Positions 55,125 to 63,977 of a DNA stretch of 64,000 nt are shown here, one piece after another. The number at the start of each line of letters is the position of its first letter. The first letter of the stretch is position 1. The notes under the pieces are model-generated. The model was not told the DNA's origin. It searched no databases and worked only from the letters and a program-made list of their open reading frames with translations. This DNA comes from Sheuella amnicola (GTDB lineage Bacteria; Pseudomonadota; Gammaproteobacteria; Burkholderiales; Burkholderiaceae_B), in assembly GCF_010499255.1 (NCBI RefSeq), contig NZ_JAAGRN010000003.1, positions 186,001 to 250,000 of the forward strand. The letters are read 5' to 3'. The position numbers and the translations under genes are program-made.

Positions 55125-56081
55125 TTAGTCCTTCATTTTGCTGACAAACGGCTTTAGCCAGTCACGGATCGCATCCAGGGATTGCGTCCACTGCACTCCG
55201 GGCATGAAGGCCAGAACGGCGGCATCGTTTTTGACCGATTTGATGAATACCGGATCTTCCAGTGTGTCTTTAATCGCATTTTGCAGCTTAATGGCGATAT
55301 CGTCGGGCAACGCCTTGGGAGCGGCGATACCTCGCTCGGATGTCACAAATACTTTGTACCCCAACTCGGCTGCGGTTGGAACAGGTCCCAAATCATCAAA
55401 TCGTTTGTTGCTCAGAACAGCAATCGCCTGAACTGAATCGTTTTTGGCGGCCAAATATTCGCCAACACTTAAAAACGCATAATCGACATGCCCACCCATT
55501 AAAGCTGAGCGAAACTCACCCGCACCCTTATAGGCAATGTCCGTACCCTTGAAGTCGGCGACTTGTTCTAACCCAAGTAACGACAAATGACCGCTGGTGC
55601 CTCGACCACTATTGGCGAAGGAAAGTGAACCGGGGTTCTTTTTCAACTGAGCAATGATGTCCGGCAGTGTCGTAAACTTCGCATCCTTTCTGGACATCAA
55701 TACGCTCGGATCGTCTACGACGCGCGCAATGATGCGAAAGTCGCTGACTTGATACGTTGTCGGTTTATGCATCGGAGAGAACACGAATCCGGGCACATTA
55801 ATGAAACCAATGGTGTAACCATCCGGTTTCGAGCGAGCGAGATACGTGGCGGAAATTTCACCACTTGCCCCGGGCTTGTTGACCACAACGATTCTGGCAC
55901 GGCCACCCAGTTTTTTTTCCATGAATGGCGCCATGGCGCGAGCCATCAAGTCGGTCCCACCGCCAGGTGCAAATCCGACCACCATCTCGATAGTCTGGTC
56001 ATCGGGCCAGGCCGCCATTGCAGGTGCAACGAACGACAGACCAAGGGCCACAGCAAAAGATTTCTTGAATTTATTGAACAT
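55125..56081 (-). CDS. Bug-family tripartite tricarboxylate transporter binding protein
   Basis: This second Bug/TctC-like periplasmic binding protein in the window has 318 residues and a signal peptide ending near AMAAW (residue 24). Pocket motifs are MVVGFAPGGGTDLMARAMAP and VVVNKPGASGEISATYLA. No TctAB membrane partner is nearby. It lies 94 bases upstream of gltI on the same strand, so read-through is possible. The ligand is unknown, likely a carboxylate. Confidence 0.92.
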   Translation of the reverse strand: MFNKFKKSFAVALGLSFVAPAMAAWPDDQTIEMVVGFAPGGGTDLMARAMAPFMEKKLGGRARIVVVNKPGASGEISATYLARSKPDGYTIGFINVPGFVFSPMHKPTTYQVSDFRIIARVVDDPSVLMSRKDAKFTTLPDIIAQLKKNPGSLSFANSGRGTSGHLSLLGLEQVADFKGTDIAYKGAGEFRSALMGGHVDYAFLSVGEYLAAKNDSVQAIAVLSNKRFDDLGPVPTAAELGYKVFVTSERGIAAPKALPDDIAIKLQNAIKDTLEDPVFIKSVKNDAAVLAFMPGVQWTQSLDAIRDWLKPFVSKMKD

Positions 56082-56181
56082 TGTTTGTCTCGACCGGATA
56101 TGAATTAGAGTTTTCTGAATGATACGGGCGAAACACTGCCTTTGTCACACAAAAGTCATCTGACAACAGGCCGACTGTTCA

Positions 56182-56646
56182 TCAGCGAGGAATAGGTAGT
56201 GCCGTCTTGTATCGAACCTGCTTAAGTGCGAAGCTGGAGCGGATTTTCTCGATTCCCGGAATCGGTGTGAGTTGCTCGAGAATAAATTTCTCAAGCGCCG
56301 CAATGTCCGTCACCTGGACACGAATCAGATAGTCACTGTCGCCAGTCATCAGATAGCATTCCATGACCTCGTCATGCTCACCAATCCGTTGCTCGAAGTG
56401 AGCAAGCGCCTCCTTGCTCTGGCTTTTAAGACTGATGCTAATAAACACATTTAGCCCCAATCCCAATGCTTTCGCGCTGGCAATCGCTACATAGCGATCA
56501 ATCACCCCCGCGGCTTCCAAGGCCCGCACCCTCGCCAGACAGGGAGAGGGGCTGAGGTGCACTCGCCTGGCCAACTCGACATTGGAGAGCGCCCCATCCT
56601 GCTGAAGCTCTTCAAGAATCTTTAAATCAATCAGATCAAGGTTCAT
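56182..56646 (-). CDS. Lrp/AsnC-family transcriptional regulator
   Basis: This 154-residue regulator has an N-terminal helix-turn-helix (LDLIDLKILEELQQDGALSN, then VELARRVHLSPSPCLARV) and a C-terminal RAM ligand-binding domain with MECYLMTGDSDYLIRVQVTD. It is divergent from the AceE-type gene at 56779 across 132 bases and so probably controls it. The arrangement resembles mdeR/mdeB of Pseudomonas, where an Lrp-type regulator governs a 2-oxobutyrate dehydrogenase E1 gene. Confidence 0.93.
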   Translation of the reverse strand: MNLDLIDLKILEELQQDGALSNVELARRVHLSPSPCLARVRALEAAGVIDRYVAIASAKALGLGLNVFISISLKSQSKEALAHFEQRIGEHDEVMECYLMTGDSDYLIRVQVTDIAALEKFILEQLTPIPGIEKIRSSFALKQVRYKTALPIPR

Positions 56647-56652
56647 TATTCT

Positions 56653-56693
56653 TTGAATTAAATGAAAATCGATATTTTATGCTTTAAATTCAA
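56653..56693. promoter_or_regulatory. Inverted repeat, candidate Lrp-type operator
   Basis: TTGAATT (56653-56659) and AATTCAA (56687-56693) are perfect reverse complements around an AT-rich spacer containing ATCGAT. It lies directly upstream of the Lrp-type regulator and 86 bases from the E1 gene start, a place where an autoregulated Lrp protein would bind. Binding is inference. Confidence 0.45.
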
Positions 56694-56778
56694 TTTTTAT
56701 ATTGTTTTTCAGCACCTCATGCTGGTCGCACATCATTAGAATTCAAGACTTAACCATCATCTAATAAATCTTGCCGAT

Positions 56779-59415
56779 ATGAACGCATCCATTGATCCAC
56801 GCCTGAGCAGCTGGTTCGTCACTTCAAACGATACCGATACCGAAGAAACAGCTGAATGGCGTCAAGCCTTCATGACGGTGCTCGCCAATGAGGGGCCTGA
56901 ACGGGCGCGTTTTTTGCTTGATGAATTAGTTCGTACCGCCCGTACAAGCAAAATCGGATGGCAACCTGAATTAAGCACTCCTTACGTCAACACGATTCCG
57001 GCCGATCAACAGCCAACGTTCGCGGGTGACCTTGCAATCGAAGAGCGACTTGCATCGATCATGCGTTGGAATGCCCTAGCCATGGTAGTGCGCGCCAATC
57101 AGGCCTATGGCGAGCTAGGGGGACACATTGCCAGCTATGCTAGTGCCGCTGATCTGTTTGAAACCGGGTTCAACCATTTCTTTCAGGCGCGCCGCGGAAC
57201 CGGCCCCGGTCAGCACAGGGGAGACCTTGTGTTTTTCCAGCCCCACAGTGCGCCGGGCGTGTACGCCCGAGCATTTCTTGAAGGACGACTGACCGAACAG
57301 GATTTACTGCACTATCGCCAGGAAATCACCGCAATCGAATCCGGCGCTCAAGGCTTGTCTAGTTACCCTCACCCCTGGCTCATGCCTGATTTCTGGCAGT
57401 TTCCGACAGGATCAATGGGAATCGGTCCGATCAGCTCAATCTATCATGCGCGCTTCATGCGCTATCTAACTCATCGCAATCTGCTTGATTGCTCCAACCG
57501 CAAAGTCTGGGGCGTATTTGGCGATGGCGAAATGGATGAACCGGAATCCATGAGTGCTCTCACCCTGGCTGCGCGCGAAGGTCTGGACAACCTGGTGTGG
57601 GTTGTCAATTGCAACCTGCAGCGACTAGATGGTCCTGTGCGCGGAAATGGCCGCATCATTGACGAACTTGAAAAACTTTTCACCGGCGCCGGCTGGAATG
57701 TCATCAAGTTAATCTGGGGCAGTGATTGGGACGGGTTGTTTGCTCGGGACCTGACAGGTGCATTGACGCGCGCGTTCGCAAACACCGTCGATGGACAAAT
57801 GCAGACTTTCGCGGCAAAGGATGGTCGCTTTAACCGCGATAATTTTTTTGGTCAAAATGAAGAGCTGGCTCGCCTGGCACAAGGCATGACCGACGAACAA
57901 ATCGATCACCTCAAGCGTGGCGGTCACGATTTGGTCAAGATATATGCTGCTTATGCTGCTGCGGCAGCACATAAGGGTCAGCCCACTGTCATTCTGGCTC
58001 ACACCAAAAAGGGATATGGCATGGGTAGTGCCGGTCAAGGCAAAATGACTACACACAGCCAGAAAAAATTCGATGAAACCGATCTGATCGAGTTTCGCAA
58101 TCGATTTAATTTGCCTCTTAGCGATCAGGAAGCCACTTCACTCAGTTTTTACAAACCCGGCCCCGATAGCGCCGAAATCAAGTACCTCATGGCGCATCGT
58201 CAGGCTTTGGGAGGCTTCTTGCCCAAAAGGGAAATCGAGTGCGAAAAAATCGATGCTCCGCCGCTTAGTCAATATGGCGGATTTGCTTTAAATGCCGATG
58301 GCAAAGACATGAGCACGACGATGGCATTCGTACGCATGCTTGGAAACCTGCTGAAGGATGCAACACTTGGACCAAGAATTGTTCCGATTGTTGCGGATGA
58401 AGCCCGCACGTTCGGCATGGCGAATTTATTCAAGCAAGTTGGAATCTACTCCAGCGTTGGACAGCGTTACGCGCCTGAAGACATCGGATCAGTTTTGAGC
58501 TATCGCGAAGCCCTGGATGGCCAGATCCTTGAAGAAGGCATCTCCGAAGCCGGCGCCATCGCCAGCTGGACAGCGGCGGCAACCAGCTACAGTGTGCATG
58601 GTCTTGCCATGCTGCCTTTTTATATTTACTACTCGATGTTCGGATTCCAGCGCATCGGCGATCAGATCTGGGCAGCGGCTGACCAAAGGCCTCGCGGATT
58701 CTTACTGGGCGCCACGTCCGGACGCACCACTCTGGGTGGTGAGGGATTGCAGCATCAGGATGGATCCAGCCATCTTCACGCCGCCACAATTCCCAATTGC
58801 AAAGCATACGATCCCGCATTTGCCGGCGAAATGGCTGTCATCGTCGATCAGGGCATTCGGGAAATGATGATCGAACAAAAAGACGTTTTTTACTACGTCA
58901 CACTGATGAACGAAAGCTATGCGCAACCATCATTACCCGAGGGTGTGCGTGAGGACATCATTCGCGGGTGTTATTTATTTAAACAATTCGAAGTTGATAA
59001 ACCAAGTGGATCGGTCACGTTATTAGGTTCTGGCGCTATCCTGACAGAGGTCATTCATGCTGCCGAAAAGCTTGTCGAGCAAGGCATTCGCGTCAGCGTG
59101 TACAGCGTAACCAGCTGGTCCGAAATCGCTCGCAATGGTCAAGCATGCGAAACAGCCTTGTTGAATGGATCGACGCAATCCGAAATCCCATTTATTTACC
59201 AACAACTCGAAAAGAGCAAAGGTCCAATTATCGCGGCAACAGACTATGTACGTGCCTTGCCCGAGTCAGTCAGGGCGTACATCCCGTCCAATCGACGCTA
59301 TATGACACTGGGCACGGATGGGTTTGGGCGAAGCGACACACGTGCGGCATTGCGGGCATTCTTTGGTGTCAATGCAGACACCATCGTCAAAGCTGCGCAG
59401 CTGGCACTAAAATAG
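56779..59415 (+). CDS. Homodimeric 2-oxoacid dehydrogenase E1 component (AceE-like)
   Basis: This 878-residue ThDP enzyme is of the pyruvate dehydrogenase E1 (AceE) type. The ThDP-binding motif GDGEMDEPES lies near residue 250 and ends in NCNLQRLDGPV. The substrate-channel histidines appear in RGTGPGQHRGDLVFFQPHSA near 145. The C-terminal domain has SYAQPSLPEG. No E2 or E3 gene is next to it and an Lrp-type regulator is divergent, unlike a housekeeping aceEF operon. It may be the main E1 or a 2-oxobutyrate-specific paralogue (MdeB type). The ribosome binding site is weak. Confidence 0.9.
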   Translation: MNASIDPRLSSWFVTSNDTDTEETAEWRQAFMTVLANEGPERARFLLDELVRTARTSKIGWQPELSTPYVNTIPADQQPTFAGDLAIEERLASIMRWNALAMVVRANQAYGELGGHIASYASAADLFETGFNHFFQARRGTGPGQHRGDLVFFQPHSAPGVYARAFLEGRLTEQDLLHYRQEITAIESGAQGLSSYPHPWLMPDFWQFPTGSMGIGPISSIYHARFMRYLTHRNLLDCSNRKVWGVFGDGEMDEPESMSALTLAAREGLDNLVWVVNCNLQRLDGPVRGNGRIIDELEKLFTGAGWNVIKLIWGSDWDGLFARDLTGALTRAFANTVDGQMQTFAAKDGRFNRDNFFGQNEELARLAQGMTDEQIDHLKRGGHDLVKIYAAYAAAAAHKGQPTVILAHTKKGYGMGSAGQGKMTTHSQKKFDETDLIEFRNRFNLPLSDQEATSLSFYKPGPDSAEIKYLMAHRQALGGFLPKREIECEKIDAPPLSQYGGFALNADGKDMSTTMAFVRMLGNLLKDATLGPRIVPIVADEARTFGMANLFKQVGIYSSVGQRYAPEDIGSVLSYREALDGQILEEGISEAGAIASWTAAATSYSVHGLAMLPFYIYYSMFGFQRIGDQIWAAADQRPRGFLLGATSGRTTLGGEGLQHQDGSSHLHAATIPNCKAYDPAFAGEMAVIVDQGIREMMIEQKDVFYYVTLMNESYAQPSLPEGVREDIIRGCYLFKQFEVDKPSGSVTLLGSGAILTEVIHAAEKLVEQGIRVSVYSVTSWSEIARNGQACETALLNGSTQSEIPFIYQQLEKSKGPIIAATDYVRALPESVRAYIPSNRRYMTLGTDGFGRSDTRAALRAFFGVNADTIVKAAQLALK

Positions 59416-59419
59416 GCCG

Positions 59420-60091
59420 ATGGATGACTCGAAGATTGCACAATCCCGGGATGACCCCCGTCACCCGCAGAACCCAAGCAACTCAACCACACCATTGACC
59501 TCCCAAATGGGGGGTCTGGTGCTGGACGCTTGTGTCATGATGTCCGGGCTACTGAGGCCATTGTTGTTAAATCTTGCATCCATTGGTTTGTTTGTACCGC
59601 TGTGGAATGACAAAATCGGACAAGAATGGATGCGCAATGCCTCGCGCCTATGGCCGATAGGCAGGGAACTGCTGGAAGCGGAATGGCAAAAAATGCAAGA
59701 CTCGTTTCCGGCCGCCAATATGGGCGATGTCAAATCATTTGAGGACAGTTTGCGTCATACGGACCGCAAAGACAAACACGTGGCTGCAACAGGGATTGCA
59801 GCTGTTCACCGAGGCATCTCGGGTCCGATTAACATCCTGACCTGGAATATCAAGGACTTTAGTCGCTCGGAATTAAGAAAACAGCAATTGGGCCTGATGG
59901 ATCCTGACCGTTTACTCACGCAATGGTGGCTTAACCATGGTTCTGAGATCAAAGATCAAATCGAGAGAACTATCCATGAACTGATTTCCAGTGGACGTCG
60001 CCAGCCGGAACCCGTCATCGATTTGCTCAAGCGTGATCGACTTTTCAGACTGGCTGCCTCCTATGACCGCTCAGTGCTCGCCTCGATGTGA
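59420..60091 (+). CDS. PIN-domain protein
   Basis: This 223-residue protein has a PIN-type nuclease core from about residue 32: VLDACVMMSGLLRPLL with Asp36, an acidic residue in GQEW (Glu69), RKDKHVAAT with Asp118, and WNIKDF with Asp146. These could form the Mg site of an RNase. The first 29 residues are low-complexity, and ATG at 59507 is a plausible start. It begins four bases after the E1 stop and overlaps the converging threonine ammonia-lyase by 21 bases. No antitoxin gene is adjacent. Confidence 0.75.
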   Translation: MDDSKIAQSRDDPRHPQNPSNSTTPLTSQMGGLVLDACVMMSGLLRPLLLNLASIGLFVPLWNDKIGQEWMRNASRLWPIGRELLEAEWQKMQDSFPAANMGDVKSFEDSLRHTDRKDKHVAATGIAAVHRGISGPINILTWNIKDFSRSELRKQQLGLMDPDRLLTQWWLNHGSEIKDQIERTIHELISSGRRQPEPVIDLLKRDRLFRLAASYDRSVLASM

Positions 60092-61288
60092 TTCAAAACC
60101 TGCCTTTCTCAACATTTGAAGAATTTCTTCGACATGTTGGTGGCCTCGTGTCTGCAGTACAAGATCAACCTCGACATCCTGTGCCGGCAATGATGTAAAG
60201 GCACGCTGATGATGCACTTGAGTGATGTTTGCGCCCGCATCAGCGACAAGTTGAGTCATTTGTGACAACGCTCCCGGCAAATCCCGAATACTGACTCTGA
60301 TTCGAGCCAAACGACCTGCTCTAACCATTCCACGCTCGATGAGCCCACCCAACATCAGCGGATCGATATTGCCACCACACAATACGATACCGACTTTTTT
60401 GCCCTCAAATCGAAAATCATCCGCGGCTTGAGCATGCAGCAAAGCTGCAAGCCCTGCCGCTCCGGCGCCTTCTACAACCGACTTTTCAATTTCAAGCAAC
60501 ATTACTATCGCATGCTCGATATCATGCTCGGATACGAGAACAATGTCATCAACCTTGTCCTTAATGATCTCAAGCGTTTTGACGCCTGGAGTTTTGACGG
60601 CAATCCCCTCGGCGATCGTTCGTGTCAATCCTTTAACCTTCTGACCTCTAATCGCTGCAGCCATATGTGGGAAGGCCTCAGTCTGAACACCGATCACTTT
60701 AATATCGGGACGCAAGGCTTTTGCCGCCGTTGCTATCCCGGATATCAACCCTCCGCCTCCAATCGGTACGACCAACATATCCAAATCAGGATTATCCGCA
60801 AGCATTTCAAGACCAATCGTGCCCTGCCCTGCAATGATTGCATCATCGTCATAAGGATGAATCAACGTCAGCCCCCGAGCCTCGACAAGCTCAAGCGCAC
60901 GCGCTCGAGCATCATCGAAGGTTTCTCCGTGAAGCACAACCTCGGCGCCTAGTCTTTTGGTATTGGCAACTTTGACAGTTGGAGTGAATTTAGGCATCAC
61001 GATGACAGCAGGAATTTTCATCCTTTGCGCATGGTAAGCCACGCCTTGCGCATGATTACCGGCCGACATCGTAATCACGCCGCGGCTGCGTTGCTCCGGC
61101 GTGAGCGCCCTCATCCGGTTAAAAGCACCACGCTCTTTGAATGACGCGGTGAATTGAAGGTTTTCGAATTTCAGCCATATTTCCGATCCCAAAATTTCAG
61201 ACAGCGTGCGCGAATGCGTAAATGGCGTACGCACAATTTGCCCGACTAAAGCCGATTGTGCATTCTGGATATCGGAAAGTTGAATCAT
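60071..61288 (-). CDS. Threonine ammonia-lyase with C-terminal ACT domain
   Basis: This PLP enzyme converts threonine to 2-oxobutyrate and ammonia; it has 405 residues. The cofactor lysine is in ASFKERGAFN near residue 50, the PLP phosphate loop is PIGGGGLISG near 180, and the last 75 residues form one ACT domain (RIRVSIRDLPGALSQMTQLV). This length and single ACT domain match the TdcB-like, catabolic-style or short biosynthetic group rather than long IlvA. It lies next to the E1 gene that could use its product. Confidence 0.93.
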   Translation of the reverse strand: MIQLSDIQNAQSALVGQIVRTPFTHSRTLSEILGSEIWLKFENLQFTASFKERGAFNRMRALTPEQRSRGVITMSAGNHAQGVAYHAQRMKIPAVIVMPKFTPTVKVANTKRLGAEVVLHGETFDDARARALELVEARGLTLIHPYDDDAIIAGQGTIGLEMLADNPDLDMLVVPIGGGGLISGIATAAKALRPDIKVIGVQTEAFPHMAAAIRGQKVKGLTRTIAEGIAVKTPGVKTLEIIKDKVDDIVLVSEHDIEHAIVMLLEIEKSVVEGAGAAGLAALLHAQAADDFRFEGKKVGIVLCGGNIDPLMLGGLIERGMVRAGRLARIRVSIRDLPGALSQMTQLVADAGANITQVHHQRAFTSLPAQDVEVDLVLQTRGHQHVEEILQMLRKAGFESHRGEH

Positions 61289-61381
61289 TGTCCTGAAAAC
61301 CTTGGCAAACGCAGTTAGGCCACTTTAACTGCTCGCTCTTTAGGAGTAAACATCTGCTATTGAAACAATCGAAACAGACGT

Positions 61382-61414
61382 AAAAAAGCCCGCAGGGCTT
61401 AAGCCGTGCGGGCT
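61382..61414 (-). terminator. Rho-independent terminator of pnp
   Basis: AGCCCGCA (61387-61394) and TGCGGGCT (61407-61414) are perfect arms around a 12-base loop, followed on the minus strand by six T residues. It lies 19 bases beyond the pnp stop. Confidence 0.9.
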
Positions 61415-61432
61415 GATTTAGAGCAAACCGAA

Positions 61433-63598
61433 TTACTGTTGTGGCGCTTCGGTCGCAGGAGCTTGTTCAGCGGATGCCGCTTGCTCGCCCTGCTGTTCAA
61501 TGCCACCAATTGCCTTGACAGACAACCGCAGACGACCTTTGTCATCGGCTTCGATCACTTTAACGCGAACGTTTTGACCGACTTTCAGCACGTCATTGAT
61601 GTTGGCGATACGGTAGTTAGCAATCTCAGAGATGTGAAGCAACCCATCACGACCGGGCAAGACCTGAACGATTGCACCAAAATCAAGCAGACGCAAAACG
61701 CTACCCTCATAAACCTGGCCAACTTCAACATCAGCGGTTAATTCGGTGATACGGCGCTGCGCTTCGTGTGCGCGGTCCAGATCGGCGCTAGAAATGGTGA
61801 TCGTACCGTCATCGCCGATATCGATCTGCGTACCGGTTTCTTCGGTCAGCGCACGAATTGTTGCGCCGCCCTTGCCGATCACATCACGGATTTTCTCGGG
61901 ATTGATCTTCATCGAAATCATGCGTGGGGCGAAAGCAGACAAAACGCCGGTCGAGCCCTGAATGGCTTCACGCATTTTGGACAAGATATGCAGACGACCG
62001 TCGCGCGCTTGCGCCAAAGCAACTTGCATGATTTCTTTGGTGATACCCTGGATTTTGATATCCATCTGCAAAGCAGTAATACCGTTTTCAGTACCAGCCA
62101 CTTTGAAGTCCATATCGCCCAGATGATCCTCGTCGCCAAGAATATCGGTCAGAACGGCGAATTTACCGCCATCCAGAATCAGGCCCATTGCTACACCGGC
62201 CACGTGATCCTTGACCGGCACACCTGCATCCATCATCGCCAGCGAGCCACCGCAAACCGAGGCCATGGAAGATGACCCGTTGGATTCGGTGATTTCGGAA
62301 ACCAATCGAATCGTGTACTGGAAATCAGCTGCTTCAGGAAGCAGTGGAACGAGTGCACGCTTAGCCAAACGTCCATGACCGATTTCACGGCGCTTGGGCG
62401 TACCGACACGGCCGGTTTCACCGGTCGCAAAAGGAGGCATGTTGTAGTGCATCAGGAAACGATCACGGTACTCGCCCATCAACGCATCAATAACCTGTTC
62501 GTTTTGTTTTGTGCCGAGGGTTGCGATCACCAATGCCTGAGTTTCACCACGGGTGAACAGTGCGCTGCCATGAACACGTGGCAATACGCCCAGACGGATA
62601 TTGATCGGACGAACCGTGCGGGTGTCGCGACCGTCGATGCGAGGTTCGCCCGACAGAATCTGGCTACGAACGATGCGGGCTTCAAGGTCGAACAAAATGT
62701 TGTCAACAGTGACGCTATCAGGTGCAGAAACGCCCTGGGCAGCTGCCTGCTCTGCCAGTTTGGCATGAACATCGGCATAGACCTGACGCAATTGCGTGGT
62801 GCGCTCTTGCTTCTGGCGGGTTTGATAAGCGGCATTCAAGGCATCTTGGGCGGCTGCCGTAACGGAAGCGATAAGCGCTTCGTTTTTAGGAGCGGGTGCC
62901 CAATCCCAATCTGGCTTACCGGCTTGTGCAACCAACTCGTTGATCGCATTGATGACGGCTTGCATTTGATTATGGCCATACACGACACCACCAAGCATGA
63001 CTTCTTCGGACAATTGCTGGGCTTCGGATTCAACCATCAACACTGCTGTTGCCGTACCAGCCACAACCAGATCCATCTGCGAAGACTTCAATTGTGTTAC
63101 GGTCGGGTTGACCAGGTATTGGCCATCGATATAACCGACGCGCGCGGCGCCAATCGGTCCATTGAAAGGAATGCCCGACACGGCGAGCGCAGCCGAAGCG
63201 CCAATCATGGCGGGGATATCGGGATCGATTTCCGGATTGCACGAAAGCACGTGGACGATGACCTGAACTTCGTTGTAGAAGCCTTCAGGAAACAGCGGGC
63301 GTAACGGACGATCGATCAGACGCGAAGTCAGCGTTTCTTTTTCGCTTGGCTTACCTTCGCGCTTGAAGAACCCGCCGGGAATCTTGCCGGCTGCATAGGT
63401 CTTTTCTATGTAATCCACAGTCAGGGGAAAGAAATCCTGACCTGCTTTTGCGTCTTTTTTAGCAACGACCGTTGCCAGAACGACGGTGTCTTCGATGGTG
63501 ACGAGAACGGCACCAGAAGACTGGCGAGCGATCTCGCCAGTTTCGAGCAACACAGTGTGCTGCCCGTACTGAAATGACTTGGTCACTTTATTGAACAT
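61433..63598 (-). CDS. pnp: Polyribonucleotide nucleotidyltransferase
   Basis: PNPase is a trimeric 3'-5' phosphorolytic exoribonuclease and degradosome partner; here it has 721 residues. Two RNase PH-like domains (about 1-220 and 310-545) are followed by a KH domain ([20 protein letters not shown] near 560-620) and an S1 domain ([20 protein letters not shown] near 625-690). An Ala/Gln/Glu-rich tail ends the chain. The catalytic region [16 protein letters not shown] is intact. It follows rpsO by 109 bases containing a long hairpin. Confidence 0.97.
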   Translation of the reverse strand: MFNKVTKSFQYGQHTVLLETGEIARQSSGAVLVTIEDTVVLATVVAKKDAKAGQDFFPLTVDYIEKTYAAGKIPGGFFKREGKPSEKETLTSRLIDRPLRPLFPEGFYNEVQVIVHVLSCNPEIDPDIPAMIGASAALAVSGIPFNGPIGAARVGYIDGQYLVNPTVTQLKSSQMDLVVAGTATAVLMVESEAQQLSEEVMLGGVVYGHNQMQAVINAINELVAQAGKPDWDWAPAPKNEALIASVTAAAQDALNAAYQTRQKQERTTQLRQVYADVHAKLAEQAAAQGVSAPDSVTVDNILFDLEARIVRSQILSGEPRIDGRDTRTVRPINIRLGVLPRVHGSALFTRGETQALVIATLGTKQNEQVIDALMGEYRDRFLMHYNMPPFATGETGRVGTPKRREIGHGRLAKRALVPLLPEAADFQYTIRLVSEITESNGSSSMASVCGGSLAMMDAGVPVKDHVAGVAMGLILDGGKFAVLTDILGDEDHLGDMDFKVAGTENGITALQMDIKIQGITKEIMQVALAQARDGRLHILSKMREAIQGSTGVLSAFAPRMISMKINPEKIRDVIGKGGATIRALTEETGTQIDIGDDGTITISSADLDRAHEAQRRITELTADVEVGQVYEGSVLRLLDFGAIVQVLPGRDGLLHISEIANYRIANINDVLKVGQNVRVKVIEADDKGRLRLSVKAIGGIEQQGEQAASAEQAPATEAPQQ

Positions 63599-63620
63599 GA
63601 CAATTTATTCCTTACAAATG

Positions 63621-63663
63621 AAAAACCGTGGAATGTGCGGCGAACGCCGCGACAACCACGGTT
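63621..63663 (-). terminator. rpsO-pnp attenuator / RNase III-type hairpin
   Basis: The outer arms AACCGTGG (63624-63631) and CCACGGTT (63656-63663) and the inner arms GCGGCG (63637-63642) and CGCCGC (63645-63650) are all perfect, separated by a symmetric five-base internal loop. Five A residues at 63621-63625 give T residues on the minus strand. In E. coli the same gap holds the rpsO terminator and the RNase III site for PNPase autocontrol. A smaller GGGG/CCCC hairpin lies at 63671-63684. Confidence 0.8.
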
Positions 63664-63707
63664 GCTTCACGGGGAGACTGCCCCCTGGATTCCGATCAAG
63701 GAAAATA

Positions 63708-63977
63708 TCACTTACGCAGACCGAGTTTTTCGATCAGAGCACGATAGGAATCTGGGTTGCGGCCCTTGAGGTAATCGAGCAGCTTACGACGACGGCTGAC
63801 CATACGCAGGAGACCACGACGCGAGTGGTGATCTTTCATATGGGTTTTGAAGTGCTCTGTCAGCTCGTTGATGCGAGCAGTCAGCAATGCAACTTGTACT
63901 TCGGGTGAACCGGTATCGCCTTGAGCGCGCTGGAATTGCGCAACGATGTCGGATTTATTGATATCAGCTACAGACAT
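63708..63977 (-). CDS. rpsO: 30S ribosomal protein S15
   Basis: This 89-residue primary rRNA-binding protein of the small-subunit platform contacts 16S helices 20-22. The family block [20 protein letters not shown], followed by [19 protein letters not shown], is intact, and the length is the usual 89. GAGG precedes the ATG at 63977. It is the first gene of the rpsO-pnp pair; its promoter is beyond or at the right edge of the window. Confidence 0.97.
   Translation of the reverse strand: MSVADINKSDIVAQFQRAQGDTGSPEVQVALLTARINELTEHFKTHMKDHHSRRGLLRMVSRRRKLLDYLKGRNPDSYRALIEKLGLRK

Noticed and set aside
8682-60091. Genomic island integrated at tRNA-Ser(UGA)
   Set aside because: I found no integrase and no second copy of the tRNA 3' end by eye, so an island with defined ends cannot be claimed. 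A systematic repeat search would settle it.
60428-60952. 174-codon open frame antisense to threonine ammonia-lyase
   Set aside because: Shadow of a well-conserved PLP enzyme gene.
62375-63304. 309-codon open frame antisense to pnp
   Set aside because: It lies wholly inside pnp, has no recognisable domain, is Cys/His/Arg-rich as expected of a shadow frame, and pnp is certain.
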